Positions 8,344-18,164 of a stretch of DNA of 64,000 bases are shown one piece after another. The position numbers were made by a program, and so were the translations under genes. The notes under the pieces are model-generated. The model was not told where the DNA came from and searched no databases. It saw only the letters and a list, made by a program, of their open reading frames with translations. Numbering within the stretch: position 1 is the first letter of the stretch; every line of letters begins with the position of its first letter. The stretch is from Flavobacteriales bacterium. Its GTDB lineage: Bacteria; Bacteroidota; Bacteroidia; Flavobacteriales_D; Parvicellaceae. The stretch covers positions 62,001 through 126,000 of the forward strand of contig JACJZN010000008.1 of the NCBI GenBank assembly GCA_020635565.1. The letters are read 5' to 3'.

Positions 8344-10028
8344 TGAGTGAAGAGTATACCGAAATAAAAATTGAGCATTACATCAAAAAGGACTCAAAGG
8401 AGAGCTCTGGTGGTTCGAATGGAAATGGTTCTAACAATTGGATCATATACATCATGCCACTTCTGCTGGCTGGTGTGGCGGTATTATTCTATAACATTGG
8501 CGCTAGCGAGTATAAGTCTGAGGAAACCAAAGAGCGCGAAAAGCAATTTTCAAGGATTAGTGAGATCATTCAATTGGTACAAGATAATTATGTAGATTCT
8601 GTTGATGCTGAGTCGTTGTATATATCTTCTATAAATGGTATGTTGCAGAAATTGGATCCACACTCGGTTTACATACCCAAAGAAGATGTGGAAGCTAGTA
8701 ATGAGCAGTTGCAAGGTCATTTTGGTGGGGTAGGGATCCGTTTCATTATTCTGCGCGATACTTTAATGGTTACTAATGTTGTAGCAGGAGGACCTGCCGA
8801 AAAAGCAGGCATTAAAGGAGGTGACCGGATCATTGCAGTAGATAAGGAGAATATTGCAAGTACAGGTTTGAATATTCAAGGGGTTCATGATCGTCTCAAA
8901 GGAGAATATGGATCGCCAATAATTCTGACAGTATTGAGAAATGGTGTTGAGAAAAACGTTAGTTTCCAACGAGGAGATATTCCACTTTACTCAGTAGATG
9001 CAGCTTACATGGTAACAGATGAGATTGGAGTGGTGAAAATCTCCAGTTTCTCGAATTTCACCGATACTGAATTTGATCAGGCGGTTACTGAGTTAAAGAA
9101 ACAAGGTATGAAGAAGATCATCGTAGATCTTCGATACAATGGGGGTGGGTATATGCATACCGCTATCAATGTAGCGGATGAGTTTCTGAAAAATGGTGAA
9201 CTGATTGTCTATACGCAAGGAATTCATGTGGATAAACAAGAGACTTTTGCTACTAGCTTTGGTCAATGTGAGCAAATGCCTGTGGCGGTTTTGATCAATA
9301 GTAGCACTGCTTCGGCCAGTGAGATCGTATCAGGTGCGTTGCAGGACAATGACCGTGCTATCATCATTGGAAGAAGATCTTTTGGTAAAGGATTGGTTCA
9401 GCGACCGATGAAATTATTGGATAGTTCAGAATTACGATTGACCATCAGTAGATATTACACGCCTACTGGTAGAAGTATCCAGAAACCTTATGGAGGAGAT
9501 ATTGACTACGAGGCAGATTTCTATGATCGATATGAGAATGGTGAATTACAGGAGATGGACAGTTCTATATTTGAGAATGCACCTAAATTCACAACTCCAA
9601 AAGGAAAGATCGTTTATGGCGGTGGAGGGATCATGCCGGATATTTTTGTTCCTATTGATACTACTGGAGGTTCTTTTTATTTGACCAGTGTGAATTATTC
9701 TGATGCCTACAGAAACTTCTGTTTTGATTATCTGGATGTGCACAGAAAAGAATTTGAGAAGTATAAAACAGATATCCAGTTCAATGATCAGTTCAGTGTG
9801 TCTGATGCATTGCTAAATGAGTTTGTAGATTATTGCAATAAATACGAGAAGATCTTTCCAATAGAAAAGGATATCGCTTATTCAAAAGCACGATTGAAAT
9901 CAAATCTCAAAGCTGAGTTGGGAACCTACCTTTATGAATTCTCAGCGAGATATTTGGTGAATATTCCGTTTGACAAGGAAATTCAAGTGGCGATTGAAGA
10001 ACTGAAAAAGTCAGATAAGGAACTTTAA
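8343..10028 (+). CDS. Carboxyl-terminal processing protease, S41 family
   Basis: Membrane-anchored periplasmic serine protease of the CtpA/Prc family, which trims or degrades envelope proteins from their C-termini. The 561-residue chain has one N-terminal transmembrane anchor (residues ~30-50), a helical arm, a PDZ domain (~100-190, with GGVGIRF and GGPAEKAGIKGGDRI) and the S41 protease domain. The catalytic Ser in STASASE is S324 and Lys in FGKGLV is K349, the 25-residue spacing typical of the Ser-Lys dyad. A ~150-residue helical tail follows. It begins inside the dCMP deaminase stop and its own stop interlocks with the convergent EamA gene (4-nt overlap TTAA), leaving no room for a terminator. 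Confidence 0.93.
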   Translation: MSEEYTEIKIEHYIKKDSKESSGGSNGNGSNNWIIYIMPLLLAGVAVLFYNIGASEYKSEETKEREKQFSRISEIIQLVQDNYVDSVDAESLYISSINGMLQKLDPHSVYIPKEDVEASNEQLQGHFGGVGIRFIILRDTLMVTNVVAGGPAEKAGIKGGDRIIAVDKENIASTGLNIQGVHDRLKGEYGSPIILTVLRNGVEKNVSFQRGDIPLYSVDAAYMVTDEIGVVKISSFSNFTDTEFDQAVTELKKQGMKKIIVDLRYNGGGYMHTAINVADEFLKNGELIVYTQGIHVDKQETFATSFGQCEQMPVAVLINSSTASASEIVSGALQDNDRAIIIGRRSFGKGLVQRPMKLLDSSELRLTISRYYTPTGRSIQKPYGGDIDYEADFYDRYENGELQEMDSSIFENAPKFTTPKGKIVYGGGGIMPDIFVPIDTTGGSFYLTSVNYSDAYRNFCFDYLDVHRKEFEKYKTDIQFNDQFSVSDALLNEFVDYCNKYEKIFPIEKDIAYSKARLKSNLKAELGTYLYEFSARYLVNIPFDKEIQVAIEELKKSDKEL

Positions 10029-10933
10029 GTAACCACCTTCTTCCTATCTTTCATTTTAAAATAACCGTTGGCAAAAATAATCCCAATAATGATCAACGCT
10101 CCTGTGTAAAATGTAGGCGACATTTTTTCGGACTCAGGCCAAATAAGAACAGCCAGAACAATTGAATAAATCGGTTCCAAATTAACGGCCATTACTACCG
10201 TGTAAGGAGACAATTCTTTCATGACATCCACACTCACGATATAGGCGAAAGAGGTGCATAATAAACCAAGAATGCTTACATAAAGAAAATCAATAGGTCG
10301 CATCGCTAAGGCATTTAATTGATCATGGTATTCCACTCCAACTACTATGAAAAGGAATATTAATGCAGCCGTCAATTCCAGAAACGAGATATTCTTCGCT
10401 CTCCTTCCTTTTTTGATCAGGACTCCATTGATCACAGTAAACCAAGAAGATAAGGAAGCAGAGAATAGACTCATCAGCATTCCAGGAAGATATTTGCTTT
10501 CAAAGAAAGGTTTGCCTGGTTCTTTACATACATAGAAGATGCCGACCACAGTGATCAGTCCTAATAGTACTTCACGATAGTCCAGTTTTCTTCGAAAATA
10601 AACAGGTTCTAACAAGGACGTGAAAAATGCTCCACTTGAAAAGCAGATCAGCGCTACACTTACGTTGCTCAGTTTGATTGAACCAAAAAAGGTGATCCAG
10701 TGTAAGCCAACAATTGCGCCTACATACCAAGTCTCCTTGATCGCTTCTTTGCTAAAATTGATCTTGTATCCGGATATTTTGAAATAGGCATAGATCCCGA
10801 TAACCGCTATGATCAATCGATAGAACACAATAATGATCTCATCAGCCTGGATTAATTTCCCTAGAATACCTGTCACTCCAAAAATGATGACGGTCAGATG
10901 AAGTAATAGCAGATTTTGGTACTTGCTGATCAT
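10025..10933 (-). CDS. EamA/DMT family transporter
   Basis: 302-residue inner-membrane protein with about ten hydrophobic helices in two homologous halves, the layout of the drug/metabolite transporter superfamily (EamA, RhaT-like). The segment SFAYIVSVDVMKELSPYTV followed by NLEPIYSIVLAVLIWPE is typical of the second EamA repeat. Substrate cannot be predicted. Convergent with ctpA with overlapping stop codons. Confidence 0.88.
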   Translation of the reverse strand: MISKYQNLLLLHLTVIIFGVTGILGKLIQADEIIIVFYRLIIAVIGIYAYFKISGYKINFSKEAIKETWYVGAIVGLHWITFFGSIKLSNVSVALICFSSGAFFTSLLEPVYFRRKLDYREVLLGLITVVGIFYVCKEPGKPFFESKYLPGMLMSLFSASLSSWFTVINGVLIKKGRRAKNISFLELTAALIFLFIVVGVEYHDQLNALAMRPIDFLYVSILGLLCTSFAYIVSVDVMKELSPYTVVMAVNLEPIYSIVLAVLIWPESEKMSPTFYTGALIIIGIIFANGYFKMKDRKKVVT

Positions 10934-10990
10934 GGCACGAAGTAAGTAAAAATTGCTTCAGGTAAAATTCCTAAAAGCAAAATAGTTTTT

Positions 10991-10998
10991 TATTTTTG
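10991..10998 (+). promoter_or_regulatory. Candidate -7 box for the 161-aa lipoprotein gene
   Basis: TATTTTTG matches TANNTTTG, 21 nt before the ATG at 11019. Confidence 0.5.
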
Positions 10999-11018
10999 AA
11001 GAAGCTAACTACTGGATT

Positions 11019-11504
11019 ATGAGATATACAACATTACTTTTCTTAAGCACGCTATTTTTTGCTAGCTGCAAAGAATCAGAATCAACAGAAGAGACAACAG
11101 CTCATAATGAGGTTCAGGAAGTAGAAACTGTTCAGAATGTTGAAATGGAAATACATCAAACGAATGTGGTTACTCCTGAGTTTTGGGAGAATTTTGATAC
11201 AGATGTTCGTGTGGTTTTCTTCTATTCGAAGAAAGAGAGTTCATCAGAATTAATCCAGAAACTTAAAAAAGAAATCGTAGGAGGAGAAGAAGCATTGAAT
11301 TATGTGTTTCATGAATATCATACGGATGACAATATGGGAATGGTGCAGGTAGACGACAATATCTTCTTTAACCTGACTGAATACTTATGGAACAATGAAG
11401 AGGGATTTGTGCTGCTACGGAAAGGAGCAATACTTCATATTCCTGCAAGTGAATTGAATGAACAAGACGGTCTTGGATCTCAAGTTGCTGACTTCTTTAT
11501 CTAA
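11019..11504 (+). CDS. Hypothetical lipoprotein
   Basis: 161 residues with a lipoprotein signal peptide: hydrophobic segment 5-15 and lipobox FASC with Cys17. The early mature region is Glu/Thr-rich, a likely linker; the last ~110 residues look like a small alpha/beta domain (WENFDTDVRVVFFYSKKE). A thioredoxin-like fold is conceivable, but no CXXC motif is present, so I assign no function. It is convergent with the oxidoreductase gene, with one base between the stops. Confidence 0.7.
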   Translation: MRYTTLLFLSTLFFASCKESESTEETTAHNEVQEVETVQNVEMEIHQTNVVTPEFWENFDTDVRVVFFYSKKESSSELIQKLKKEIVGGEEALNYVFHEYHTDDNMGMVQVDDNIFFNLTEYLWNNEEGFVLLRKGAILHIPASELNEQDGLGSQVADFFI

Positions 11505-11505
11505 T

Positions 11506-12708
11506 CTAAGGTAACCAGGAGTAACCTCTTTTGGTTTTCCAAAGGAAATATTTCTCAAACATCACTTTACCGAAATCATAGATCACATTTGGGATCATTA
11601 CTGCAAAAACGCGCGGTCTGAAAAGGTTGTTGGATAGTATGATCACTTCTTTTTTACCAGCATCCATGATGCAGATTCCAGCAATTTTACCCCATGGTTT
11701 TTTCTTCAATTTAGTATCTCCATTCATCAGTTTGATGATGTTTTTGGCAACTACTTTTCCAGTAACATCTGCCGGATATCCTGTTTTAGGAATGTTAAAT
11801 GGAATTGATTTTGGAGTGAATGGCGGCTTTACATCCACAGCTGTTCCCGCTGCCCAGATATTTGGATATTTGTGATGGCGGTAATCATCACCTACTACCA
11901 TGTATCCTGTTGCGGTGGCTTCCAGTTTTGGTGAATTAGTAACGAAATCCACTCCCACAAACTGAGGCATTAACATGGTGAATTTACTTTCGATCTCTTC
12001 ACCTGTGCTGAGAACAACTTTATCTGAAGTTACTTCCTTGATACCAACCTGCGTACGATAATGAATATGGAACATTTTCATGAACGCTTTTAGCATACTT
12101 TCACCTAGAGGCATACCATCAATACCAAAGTGACCCAGGTAATCTTCAGGAGTTACCCAATACAGATCTACTTTTTTTCTAATCTTTTGATCACGTAACC
12201 ATTTCTCTAAGTTAAATAAGAACTCGTAAGCAGCTCCCATACATCCAGCATTCTGGGTAGAACCAATAACAATGGGACCGGGATTCTTTTTGAATTCTTC
12301 CAAAGTAGCTCTAGTATGCATGGCTCCATCAGGATGACCGATGTAACAGCAATGTTCTCTTAATCCGGGAACACAGTCATAATCTACTTTTGGTCCCGTA
12401 CAAACTACCAGATCATCATAAGTATATGCGCCATCTTTCGTATAAACCGTGTTCGTATCTGGATCTACGCTTGTCGCCTCACTTTGAATGAATTCTACAC
12501 CTCTTTTTTCTAGAATTTCCTTTTTTGAGAAAGAAATGTCATTAATCTCCCGTCTTCCGAAAGGCACCCAGATGAGTGATGGAATGAAAAGAAAGTTTTT
12601 CGATCGGTCGATAAGAATAACACGCTGTTTATCTTTAGCTTTTCTTTTAATCTCCAATGCGGCAGTCATTCCTGCAAAATTTCCACCAATGACGAGGGTC
12701 GTTTTCAT
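11506..12708 (-). CDS. NAD(P)/FAD-dependent oxidoreductase, sulfide:quinone reductase-like
   Basis: 400-residue flavoprotein. The N-terminus carries the FAD Rossmann motif VIGGNFAGMTAA (6-17). FIPSLIWVPFGRREIND (41-57) resembles the early region of sulfide:quinone oxidoreductases. Three cysteines, C121, C156 (QNAGCMGAAYEF) and C346 (GICIMDAG), fall close to the redox/capping Cys triad of SQR (127/159/353 in the Rhodobacter enzyme), supporting oxidation of sulfide to polysulfide with electrons to quinone. C-terminal aromatic/basic residues may give membrane association. A type-2 NADH dehydrogenase is the main alternative, but it would not need the Cys triad. Confidence 0.78.
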   Translation of the reverse strand: MKTTLVIGGNFAGMTAALEIKRKAKDKQRVILIDRSKNFLFIPSLIWVPFGRREINDISFSKKEILEKRGVEFIQSEATSVDPDTNTVYTKDGAYTYDDLVVCTGPKVDYDCVPGLREHCCYIGHPDGAMHTRATLEEFKKNPGPIVIGSTQNAGCMGAAYEFLFNLEKWLRDQKIRKKVDLYWVTPEDYLGHFGIDGMPLGESMLKAFMKMFHIHYRTQVGIKEVTSDKVVLSTGEEIESKFTMLMPQFVGVDFVTNSPKLEATATGYMVVGDDYRHHKYPNIWAAGTAVDVKPPFTPKSIPFNIPKTGYPADVTGKVVAKNIIKLMNGDTKLKKKPWGKIAGICIMDAGKKEVIILSNNLFRPRVFAVMIPNVIYDFGKVMFEKYFLWKTKRGYSWLP

Positions 12709-12804
12709 TTGTTCTATTTTTTAGTTGGTACAAAATAACATACTCGAAGGTGGTCAATTCATGACCTTTCTCATATTATCACCTAAACTTTGTCTGATTT
12801 TGGA

Positions 12805-13485
12805 TTACGTACCGCTCGCAACTACGACTATGCTGACTGAAGATGCCCCGTTTTCAAGTAAAACTTTAGCACAACTTTCTAAGGTAGATCCGGTTGTTAT
12901 TACATCGTCTACCAGCAGTATATTTTTACCTGTGATCTGTTTAGGTCTTTTCACTTGAAAAATGGAATCCACATTCTTCCATCTGTCAAACTTTGCTTTT
13001 CTGGTTTGAGAAGTGGTGTGAACAGTTCTGATAACAGCATTGTTGTCACTGGGTATTGAGGTGATATTACTCATTCCTTTGACTAGAAAGTCAGATTGAT
13101 TGTATCCCCTTAGTCTTTCTTTTTCAGGATGAAGAGGAATTGGTATTATGAGGTCGATTTTTTCATTTTTTCCAGATTTGATCAATTCCTGTCCCATCTC
13201 TTTGCCTAGAAATATTCCTACTTGTGTTTTGTTTTGATATTTCAACGAATGGAGCATGGATTGAAGTTTCCCGCCTTTGGAGAAATGAAAGACAGAATAA
13301 CCGAAGGTTAATTCAATTCTACCCCAGAATAACTTTGCCACAGGGTTCTCATTATTTGTCGCGAAATTAGTTCTGGGCAGTTCTGTTAAACACATAATGC
13401 AGCAATCTGTTTCTCTCTTGATTAGAGGTTGTTGACAGCAAACACAATTGCGAGGGTAAAACAAGGAAACAAGGTCGTTTAACAT
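12805..13485 (-). CDS. comF: ComF family phosphoribosyltransferase-like protein
   Basis: 226-residue protein. An N-terminal Cys cluster (C14, C16/C17, C28/C29, C32) forms a probable zinc ribbon, followed by a type I phosphoribosyltransferase fold. The PRPP loop is LLVDDVITTGST (190-201). ComF proteins take part in natural transformation DNA uptake in some bacteria, and the family name is often applied by homology alone. The protein has the common ComF size and domain order. It lies upstream of, and in the same direction as, the SQR-like gene, with ~96 bp between. Confidence 0.88.
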   Translation of the reverse strand: MLNDLVSLFYPRNCVCCQQPLIKRETDCCIMCLTELPRTNFATNNENPVAKLFWGRIELTFGYSVFHFSKGGKLQSMLHSLKYQNKTQVGIFLGKEMGQELIKSGKNEKIDLIIPIPLHPEKERLRGYNQSDFLVKGMSNITSIPSDNNAVIRTVHTTSQTRKAKFDRWKNVDSIFQVKRPKQITGKNILLVDDVITTGSTLESCAKVLLENGASSVSIVVVASGT

Positions 13486-13539
13486 AGCTCTGGTTAAAAG
13501 AAACTTATTACATCCGTTATCGTTAGAGGTAGAAAAAAT

Positions 13540-13547
13540 TACCTTTG
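13540..13547 (+). promoter_or_regulatory. Candidate -7 box for the coiled-coil protein gene
   Basis: TACCTTTG matches TANNTTTG, 37 nt before the ATG at 13585, in the divergent comF intergenic region. Confidence 0.5.
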
Positions 13548-13584
13548 ATTTAGATTCGAATAAATGTAATAAAGATTAAGTGAA

Positions 13585-14595
13585 ATGGAAAACAAACCTG
13601 CACAAACTCCGAACATAGTTCCATCTCCAGCGAAGAAAAAATCTTCAGCTAAAGATGCGATCTACATAGTGATCATCCTTCTATTGCTTGGAGCGGGAGG
13701 TTATCTGGGTTATACGATGGGGCAATTGAAGAAGGATATTGCAGCCTGTGGAAAAGAGAAGGATGGATTACAAAAGGATAAGGACGAATTGAATGATATT
13801 CTTAAAAACACTGGAATCATTGAGGATGGTGCAAATCAGGAATTGAAGGAGAATTTACTGGCGATGCTTCAGGAGTACGATAATTTGGAATCTACCAATG
13901 TAGATTTGAATGATAGTATTGCAGCTCAGAAAAATAAGATAAATGATCTTTTGGTACAATTAGAAGAAGCTCAGAACCAGAAGAAGAAGGACTGGGGTAA
14001 GATCTATAAACTAACCAAAGAAGCAGAGACATTAAGAGAGATCATGAAAGGTTATATTCATACAATCGATTCTTTGAATACCTTGAATATCAACTTGCAA
14101 AATACGATCGTTCAGAAGGATCAGCATATCGAACAGATCAATCAGGATCTTACCAATGTTAAAGATCAAAATGATCAACTGGAAGAAACAGTAGCAAAAG
14201 GAAGTATTTTACAAACTACTGCTATCTCTGCACTTGCAATCAAGGTGAAAGGTAGTGGAGCTCAAAAAGAGACTAATTCTGCAAGTAAGTCAGATCAGTT
14301 CAAAGCTTGCTTCACGGTGATTGAAAATAAAATTGCCAAAGCCGGCACGAAAACATTATACATGCGCATAGTTACACCGGATGCTAAAGAATTGTCTGGA
14401 AGTAATCCAGTTCATTTCAATATGGGTGGAAAAGATGGTGTAGCATGTATTTCACGTCAGATCAATTACCAGAATCAGAATACAGATGTGTGTATTTATT
14501 ATGAATTGGAAGAAGAAGCAATTGAGGGAACCTATATCGTTGAGATCTATTGTGAAGGTCATCAGATCGGGAAGACTTCATTTGCATTAAAATAG
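13585..14595 (+). CDS. Membrane-anchored coiled-coil protein of unknown function
   Basis: 336 residues: a Pro/Lys-rich N-terminal tail, one transmembrane helix (~25-46), a long coiled coil (~50-205, rich in Gln, Lys, Asp, Asn with heptad-like Leu/Ile) and a C-terminal globular beta domain of ~125 residues beginning near ILQTTAISALAIKVKG. The arrangement suggests a periplasm-facing domain held away from the inner membrane by a stalk. No family name is recognised. The DUF4837 lipoprotein gene follows after 6 nt, so a joint envelope role is likely. Confidence 0.75.
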   Translation: MENKPAQTPNIVPSPAKKKSSAKDAIYIVIILLLLGAGGYLGYTMGQLKKDIAACGKEKDGLQKDKDELNDILKNTGIIEDGANQELKENLLAMLQEYDNLESTNVDLNDSIAAQKNKINDLLVQLEEAQNQKKKDWGKIYKLTKEAETLREIMKGYIHTIDSLNTLNINLQNTIVQKDQHIEQINQDLTNVKDQNDQLEETVAKGSILQTTAISALAIKVKGSGAQKETNSASKSDQFKACFTVIENKIAKAGTKTLYMRIVTPDAKELSGSNPVHFNMGGKDGVACISRQINYQNQNTDVCIYYELEEEAIEGTYIVEIYCEGHQIGKTSFALK

Positions 14596-14601
14596 AATAG
14601 A

Positions 14602-15630
14602 ATGATAAAACGATTAATTGCTTTTTTAACGGTAACATTAGCATTAATTAGTTGTGAGAATAAACCTTACGACCCTGTAGAATCATTGCCGGAGTCCTCA
14701 GGTGAAATTGGAGAGGTGGTCGTAGTGATGGAAAAGGCCTACTGGACCTCTTCTCTAATGAATGTGCTCAATGACAAGTTTGCCAAGGAGGTACAGTCCC
14801 TTCCGCAACCAGAACCTTTGATGACTTTAAAATTGGTTACGAACAAAGGATTCTCTGGGAATATGATGAACCACCATTCTGTATTAATAGTTGAAATTGG
14901 TGGGCTGAAGGAAGGGTCTCAGGCATTTTTCGGTAAGCCGCAGGCTAATGTTTGGTCAAAAGGACAATTGGTATATAAGTTAAAAGCACCGGATCTACAA
15001 AGTGCTACTGAGTTGTTGGAAGTACACGGTGATCAACTGTTTGATTATTTTCAGGATCATTATCAAAACAAGATCAAGAATGAGATAGCTGCCAATAAAA
15101 GTACAAGTATCAATGAAGAATTGGGCCTAACGATGGGAGTAAATATTGATGTTCCCAATTCATTTACCTTGGTTTCCAATTACAATGATCTAATCTGGAT
15201 CAAACAGCAAAGAATGAAATATGTAGATGGACAGGATCATGAGATTCAACTTGGGATACTAGCCTATACCTATCCTTACACGGATTCTTTGGCGTTTGAT
15301 ATGGAGCATATTGTTGCTCGTAGAGATTCAATGACCAAAAAATATATCCCAGGTATGATAGAGGGGAGTTATATGGTCACAGAACAGCAATATGGGTTAG
15401 AAAATAAAGAGACTCATGCTAATGGTTACTTCGTTTCAGAAACCAGAGGTGTATGGAAAATGCACAAGGCGATTATGGGAGGGCCATTCATGTCTCTGAC
15501 CATTTATGATGATAAAAACCAACGAATTGTGTGCCTGGAAGGTTATGTACATGCTCCTCACTTTAGAAAGATGCCGTACATCAGAGAATTGGAAGCGATC
15601 TTGTATTCTTTTTCTTTTCCTAGCGAATAA
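14602..15630 (+). CDS. DUF4837 family lipoprotein
   Basis: 342 residues with a lipoprotein signal peptide (lipobox ALISC, Cys18). The body matches the Bacteroidota family DUF4837: the beginning GEIGEVVVVMEKAYW, a central DVPNSFTLV stretch, and the end ETRGVWKMHKAIMGGPF. Members are envelope lipoproteins of unknown function. Six nt separate it from the coiled-coil gene, so they probably form an operon. Confidence 0.85.
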   Translation: MIKRLIAFLTVTLALISCENKPYDPVESLPESSGEIGEVVVVMEKAYWTSSLMNVLNDKFAKEVQSLPQPEPLMTLKLVTNKGFSGNMMNHHSVLIVEIGGLKEGSQAFFGKPQANVWSKGQLVYKLKAPDLQSATELLEVHGDQLFDYFQDHYQNKIKNEIAANKSTSINEELGLTMGVNIDVPNSFTLVSNYNDLIWIKQQRMKYVDGQDHEIQLGILAYTYPYTDSLAFDMEHIVARRDSMTKKYIPGMIEGSYMVTEQQYGLENKETHANGYFVSETRGVWKMHKAIMGGPFMSLTIYDDKNQRIVCLEGYVHAPHFRKMPYIRELEAILYSFSFPSE

Positions 15631-15642
15631 ATTGGAATAAGC

Positions 15643-15650
15643 TATATTTG
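15643..15650 (+). promoter_or_regulatory. Candidate -7 box for the GT2 gene
   Basis: TATATTTG matches TANNTTTG, 16 nt before the ATG at 15667, giving a leader of about 10 nt. Confidence 0.55.
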
Positions 15651-15666
15651 TGGGCTAAATCAATTT

Positions 15667-16392
15667 ATGATCGTTTCAAAATTATCTATACTGATCCCTG
15701 CCTATAACGAGGAAAGAACCATTCACTTGATTCTTGATAAAGTTCGTGATGTAGAATTGATCCATGGAATTACAAAAGAGATCATCATTGTAAATGACTG
15801 TTCCAAGGATGATACAGTTGGCGCAGTTGAAAGGTATCGTTCCGAAAATCCAAACCTTAATATTCAGTTATTCAATCAGCCTGTTAATATGGGTAAGGGT
15901 GCTGCTATTCATAAGGCAATGGAGTTGGCAACAGGGGAGTATTTGATCATTCAGGATGCGGATCTGGAATATGATCCAAATGAGTATAACGATCTGTTGA
16001 AGCCTGTTATTGATGGTTTTGCCGATGTGGTTTATGGTTCACGATTTATCGGTGGAAATCCGCATCGAATATTATTCTTTTGGCATTCCATCGGGAATAA
16101 ATTGCTGACTTTTTTGTCTAATATGTTTACCAATCTGAATCTTACGGATATGGAAACATGCTATAAGTTGATCAGAACAGATTTGGCGCAAGGGCTTAAT
16201 CTGAAAGAACAACGTTTTGGATTTGAACCGGAATTAACTGCAAAGCTGTCTAGAGTTCCTAAAGTAAGGATCTATGAGGTAGGGATTTCCTATTATGGTA
16301 GAACCTATGAAGAAGGAAAGAAAATAGGCTGGAAAGATGGTTTCAGAGCTATTTATTGTATTTTCAAATACAATGTCATCAGTAGGAAATAA
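15667..16392 (+). CDS. Glycosyltransferase family 2, polyprenyl-phosphate sugar synthase-like
   Basis: 241-residue GT-A fold enzyme. Near the N-terminus is LIPAYNEERTI; VNDCSKDDTV follows, and the metal-binding acidic motif is IQDADLEYDP, with GSRFIGG and the acceptor-side METCYKL later. No membrane helices follow the catalytic domain. This pattern resembles dolichol-phosphate mannosyltransferase (DPM1-like) enzymes that load a sugar from a nucleotide donor onto polyprenyl phosphate. The next gene encodes a GT-C protein that could use such a lipid-linked sugar; the genes overlap by 20 nt. Confidence 0.88.
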   Translation: MIVSKLSILIPAYNEERTIHLILDKVRDVELIHGITKEIIIVNDCSKDDTVGAVERYRSENPNLNIQLFNQPVNMGKGAAIHKAMELATGEYLIIQDADLEYDPNEYNDLLKPVIDGFADVVYGSRFIGGNPHRILFFWHSIGNKLLTFLSNMFTNLNLTDMETCYKLIRTDLAQGLNLKEQRFGFEPELTAKLSRVPKVRIYEVGISYYGRTYEEGKKIGWKDGFRAIYCIFKYNVISRK

Positions 16393-18154
16393 GTGGAAAG
16401 ACATTCTCACCTTCAAAGGAGATAGACCGGATTCAATTGTTTTATACGGAGCACTGCTCTTGGTGATCACCAAACTTTTTCTCTTTCCTTATACACAAAC
16501 AGTTGACGCAGATGCTGTAAGTAGAACACTGATCTCTTATAAGTGGTCCCAAGATCCATATTTTATTACAGATAGTGTCTGGGCACCTCTTTACTTTTAT
16601 TGGAATGGATTGATAATTTGGCTGACTGGATCAATTGAGAATGGACCAAGATATGTTAATGTGCTCCTGTCAGGATTAACCCTATTACCGTTCTATTTTT
16701 TTGTAAAGAATGAGTTCAGTAGAACAGGGGCAATATATAGTGTGGCGGTGTTCGCACTAAGTCCAATAATTTTCAGAAATAGCTTTCAGGCATTATCCGG
16801 AACACCATATCTTTTTTTTCTAGCATTATCACTCTATGCTTTTTCACTGGCACTTAGAAGAGATCAGTTTAAAATATTTGCTCTGGCAGGTTTTTTTCTG
16901 ACTATAGCTGCAGGTTTCAGGTATGAAGCCTGGATCATGATCGCAGTTTTTACTTTGATTGGAATTCTGAATAAGCAATATTTGGGGACGTTGATCTTCT
17001 GGGGAGTAGGGATGATCATTCCCATAAGTTGGATGCTGGTTGGAAAGATTTATCATGACGATTTTTTATTTGGAATCAATGGAGCTTATGGATGGAATAT
17101 TCAGCAAATGGATATCAATGCTAATTTGAACGATACTGAACGATTGAAGCGGCTTTTCTTCTATCCGATGTCTTGGTTTCTGGCAGTTTCGCCAGTGCTA
17201 GCATGGGTATTGATCGTTTCATTCTTTAGGAATATTTTAAAGAAGGTATATAGTCGTAACCAGTACTACTGGATGATTCCATTATTAGTTATAGGAGTTG
17301 CTTTTCTGGTAAAAGCACAGGATGGAACTCTATTGTTGCAGCATCGTTTTACTGGAAGTCTGGTTTTGTTGAGTTCACCACTTTTTGCGCTGGTTATCCA
17401 AATGAGTACAGGTAAGATCTTACGGTATTTATATGCTTCATTATGTTTGCTGATCCTTCCTCAGTCTTACTTTTGGTATCGTGTTAATCTTGATGAATGG
17501 ACACCTTTGAGCAGACAGATCAAATCGATCATTCGGGATATTCAACTTTCTACTGGACCAGAGACGCTTCCATTGCCTCAAATTGATAACCCATTGATTA
17601 TTCATGCGCTACAGGTAATCGATGAAAATTGGAAAGAAGGAAATGGTTTAATCATAGATTTTATTGGATGGAGTGAGACCTATTATTTGGGGATGCAATA
17701 TCCGGAATCGGATCCGTTTATTTTTCCGGGAGCCAAGAATGATCAGTTTCCTGTAGAAAAGTACTTATCGTACATTCATGATCATCCGGAAGGAATACTG
17801 GTTTTACATTGCGCTTCTAATTATCATGAGTTTGTTCAATATCAAGGAAAGACCCTGCAGCTCTTAGATGGTCAAGGTCAGATAGAACTGAATGAATTGT
17901 ATCAAGACAAAGGACTGAGAGTTTTTGAATATTACAAGGGTGATGGATGGACAATCTATCTACCGGGTTTTAAGAATGATTGTGCCGAAATTGGCAGTAT
18001 CGGATATTTTGAATCCCGAGCGTATTTCTCGGTTCAAATGAGAGAAGAGGCAAAAAGAATGATCCGAAAAAAGGGAGTTAGTTTTGAAGAAGCCATGCTA
18101 GCCCTTGCAGAAAGGGAACATAAACGCTTTTTAAACGGAGAGATAGAATTATAG
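16373..18154 (+). CDS. GT-C type membrane glycosyltransferase (ArnT/PMT-like)
   Basis: 593 residues from the ATG at 16373 (MSSVGNKWKD); an earlier in-frame ATG at 16337 would overlap the GT2 gene by 56 nt and is less likely. About ten transmembrane helices follow an early extracytoplasmic acidic motif, VDADAVSRT, the usual catalytic position of GT-C enzymes. A soluble domain of ~190 residues ends the protein. Probable role: transfer of a sugar from a polyprenyl-phosphate carrier to a periplasmic acceptor (protein, lipid or glycan). The acceptor is unknown. Directly follows, and probably works with, the GT2 enzyme. Confidence 0.78.
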   Translation: MSSVGNKWKDILTFKGDRPDSIVLYGALLLVITKLFLFPYTQTVDADAVSRTLISYKWSQDPYFITDSVWAPLYFYWNGLIIWLTGSIENGPRYVNVLLSGLTLLPFYFFVKNEFSRTGAIYSVAVFALSPIIFRNSFQALSGTPYLFFLALSLYAFSLALRRDQFKIFALAGFFLTIAAGFRYEAWIMIAVFTLIGILNKQYLGTLIFWGVGMIIPISWMLVGKIYHDDFLFGINGAYGWNIQQMDINANLNDTERLKRLFFYPMSWFLAVSPVLAWVLIVSFFRNILKKVYSRNQYYWMIPLLVIGVAFLVKAQDGTLLLQHRFTGSLVLLSSPLFALVIQMSTGKILRYLYASLCLLILPQSYFWYRVNLDEWTPLSRQIKSIIRDIQLSTGPETLPLPQIDNPLIIHALQVIDENWKEGNGLIIDFIGWSETYYLGMQYPESDPFIFPGAKNDQFPVEKYLSYIHDHPEGILVLHCASNYHEFVQYQGKTLQLLDGQGQIELNELYQDKGLRVFEYYKGDGWTIYLPGFKNDCAEIGSIGYFESRAYFSVQMREEAKRMIRKKGVSFEEAMLALAEREHKRFLNGEIEL

Positions 18155-18164
18155 ACGTAAATTC

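Noticed and set aside
11019..11504. Thioredoxin-like function for the lipoprotein
   Set aside because: Fold impression only; there is no CXXC and no sequence motif to support it.
16489..16497. DnaA box TTATACACA
   Set aside because: Isolated inside a glycosyltransferase gene; a few such 9-mers are expected by chance in 64 kb. The same applies to 9227-9235 in the protease gene.
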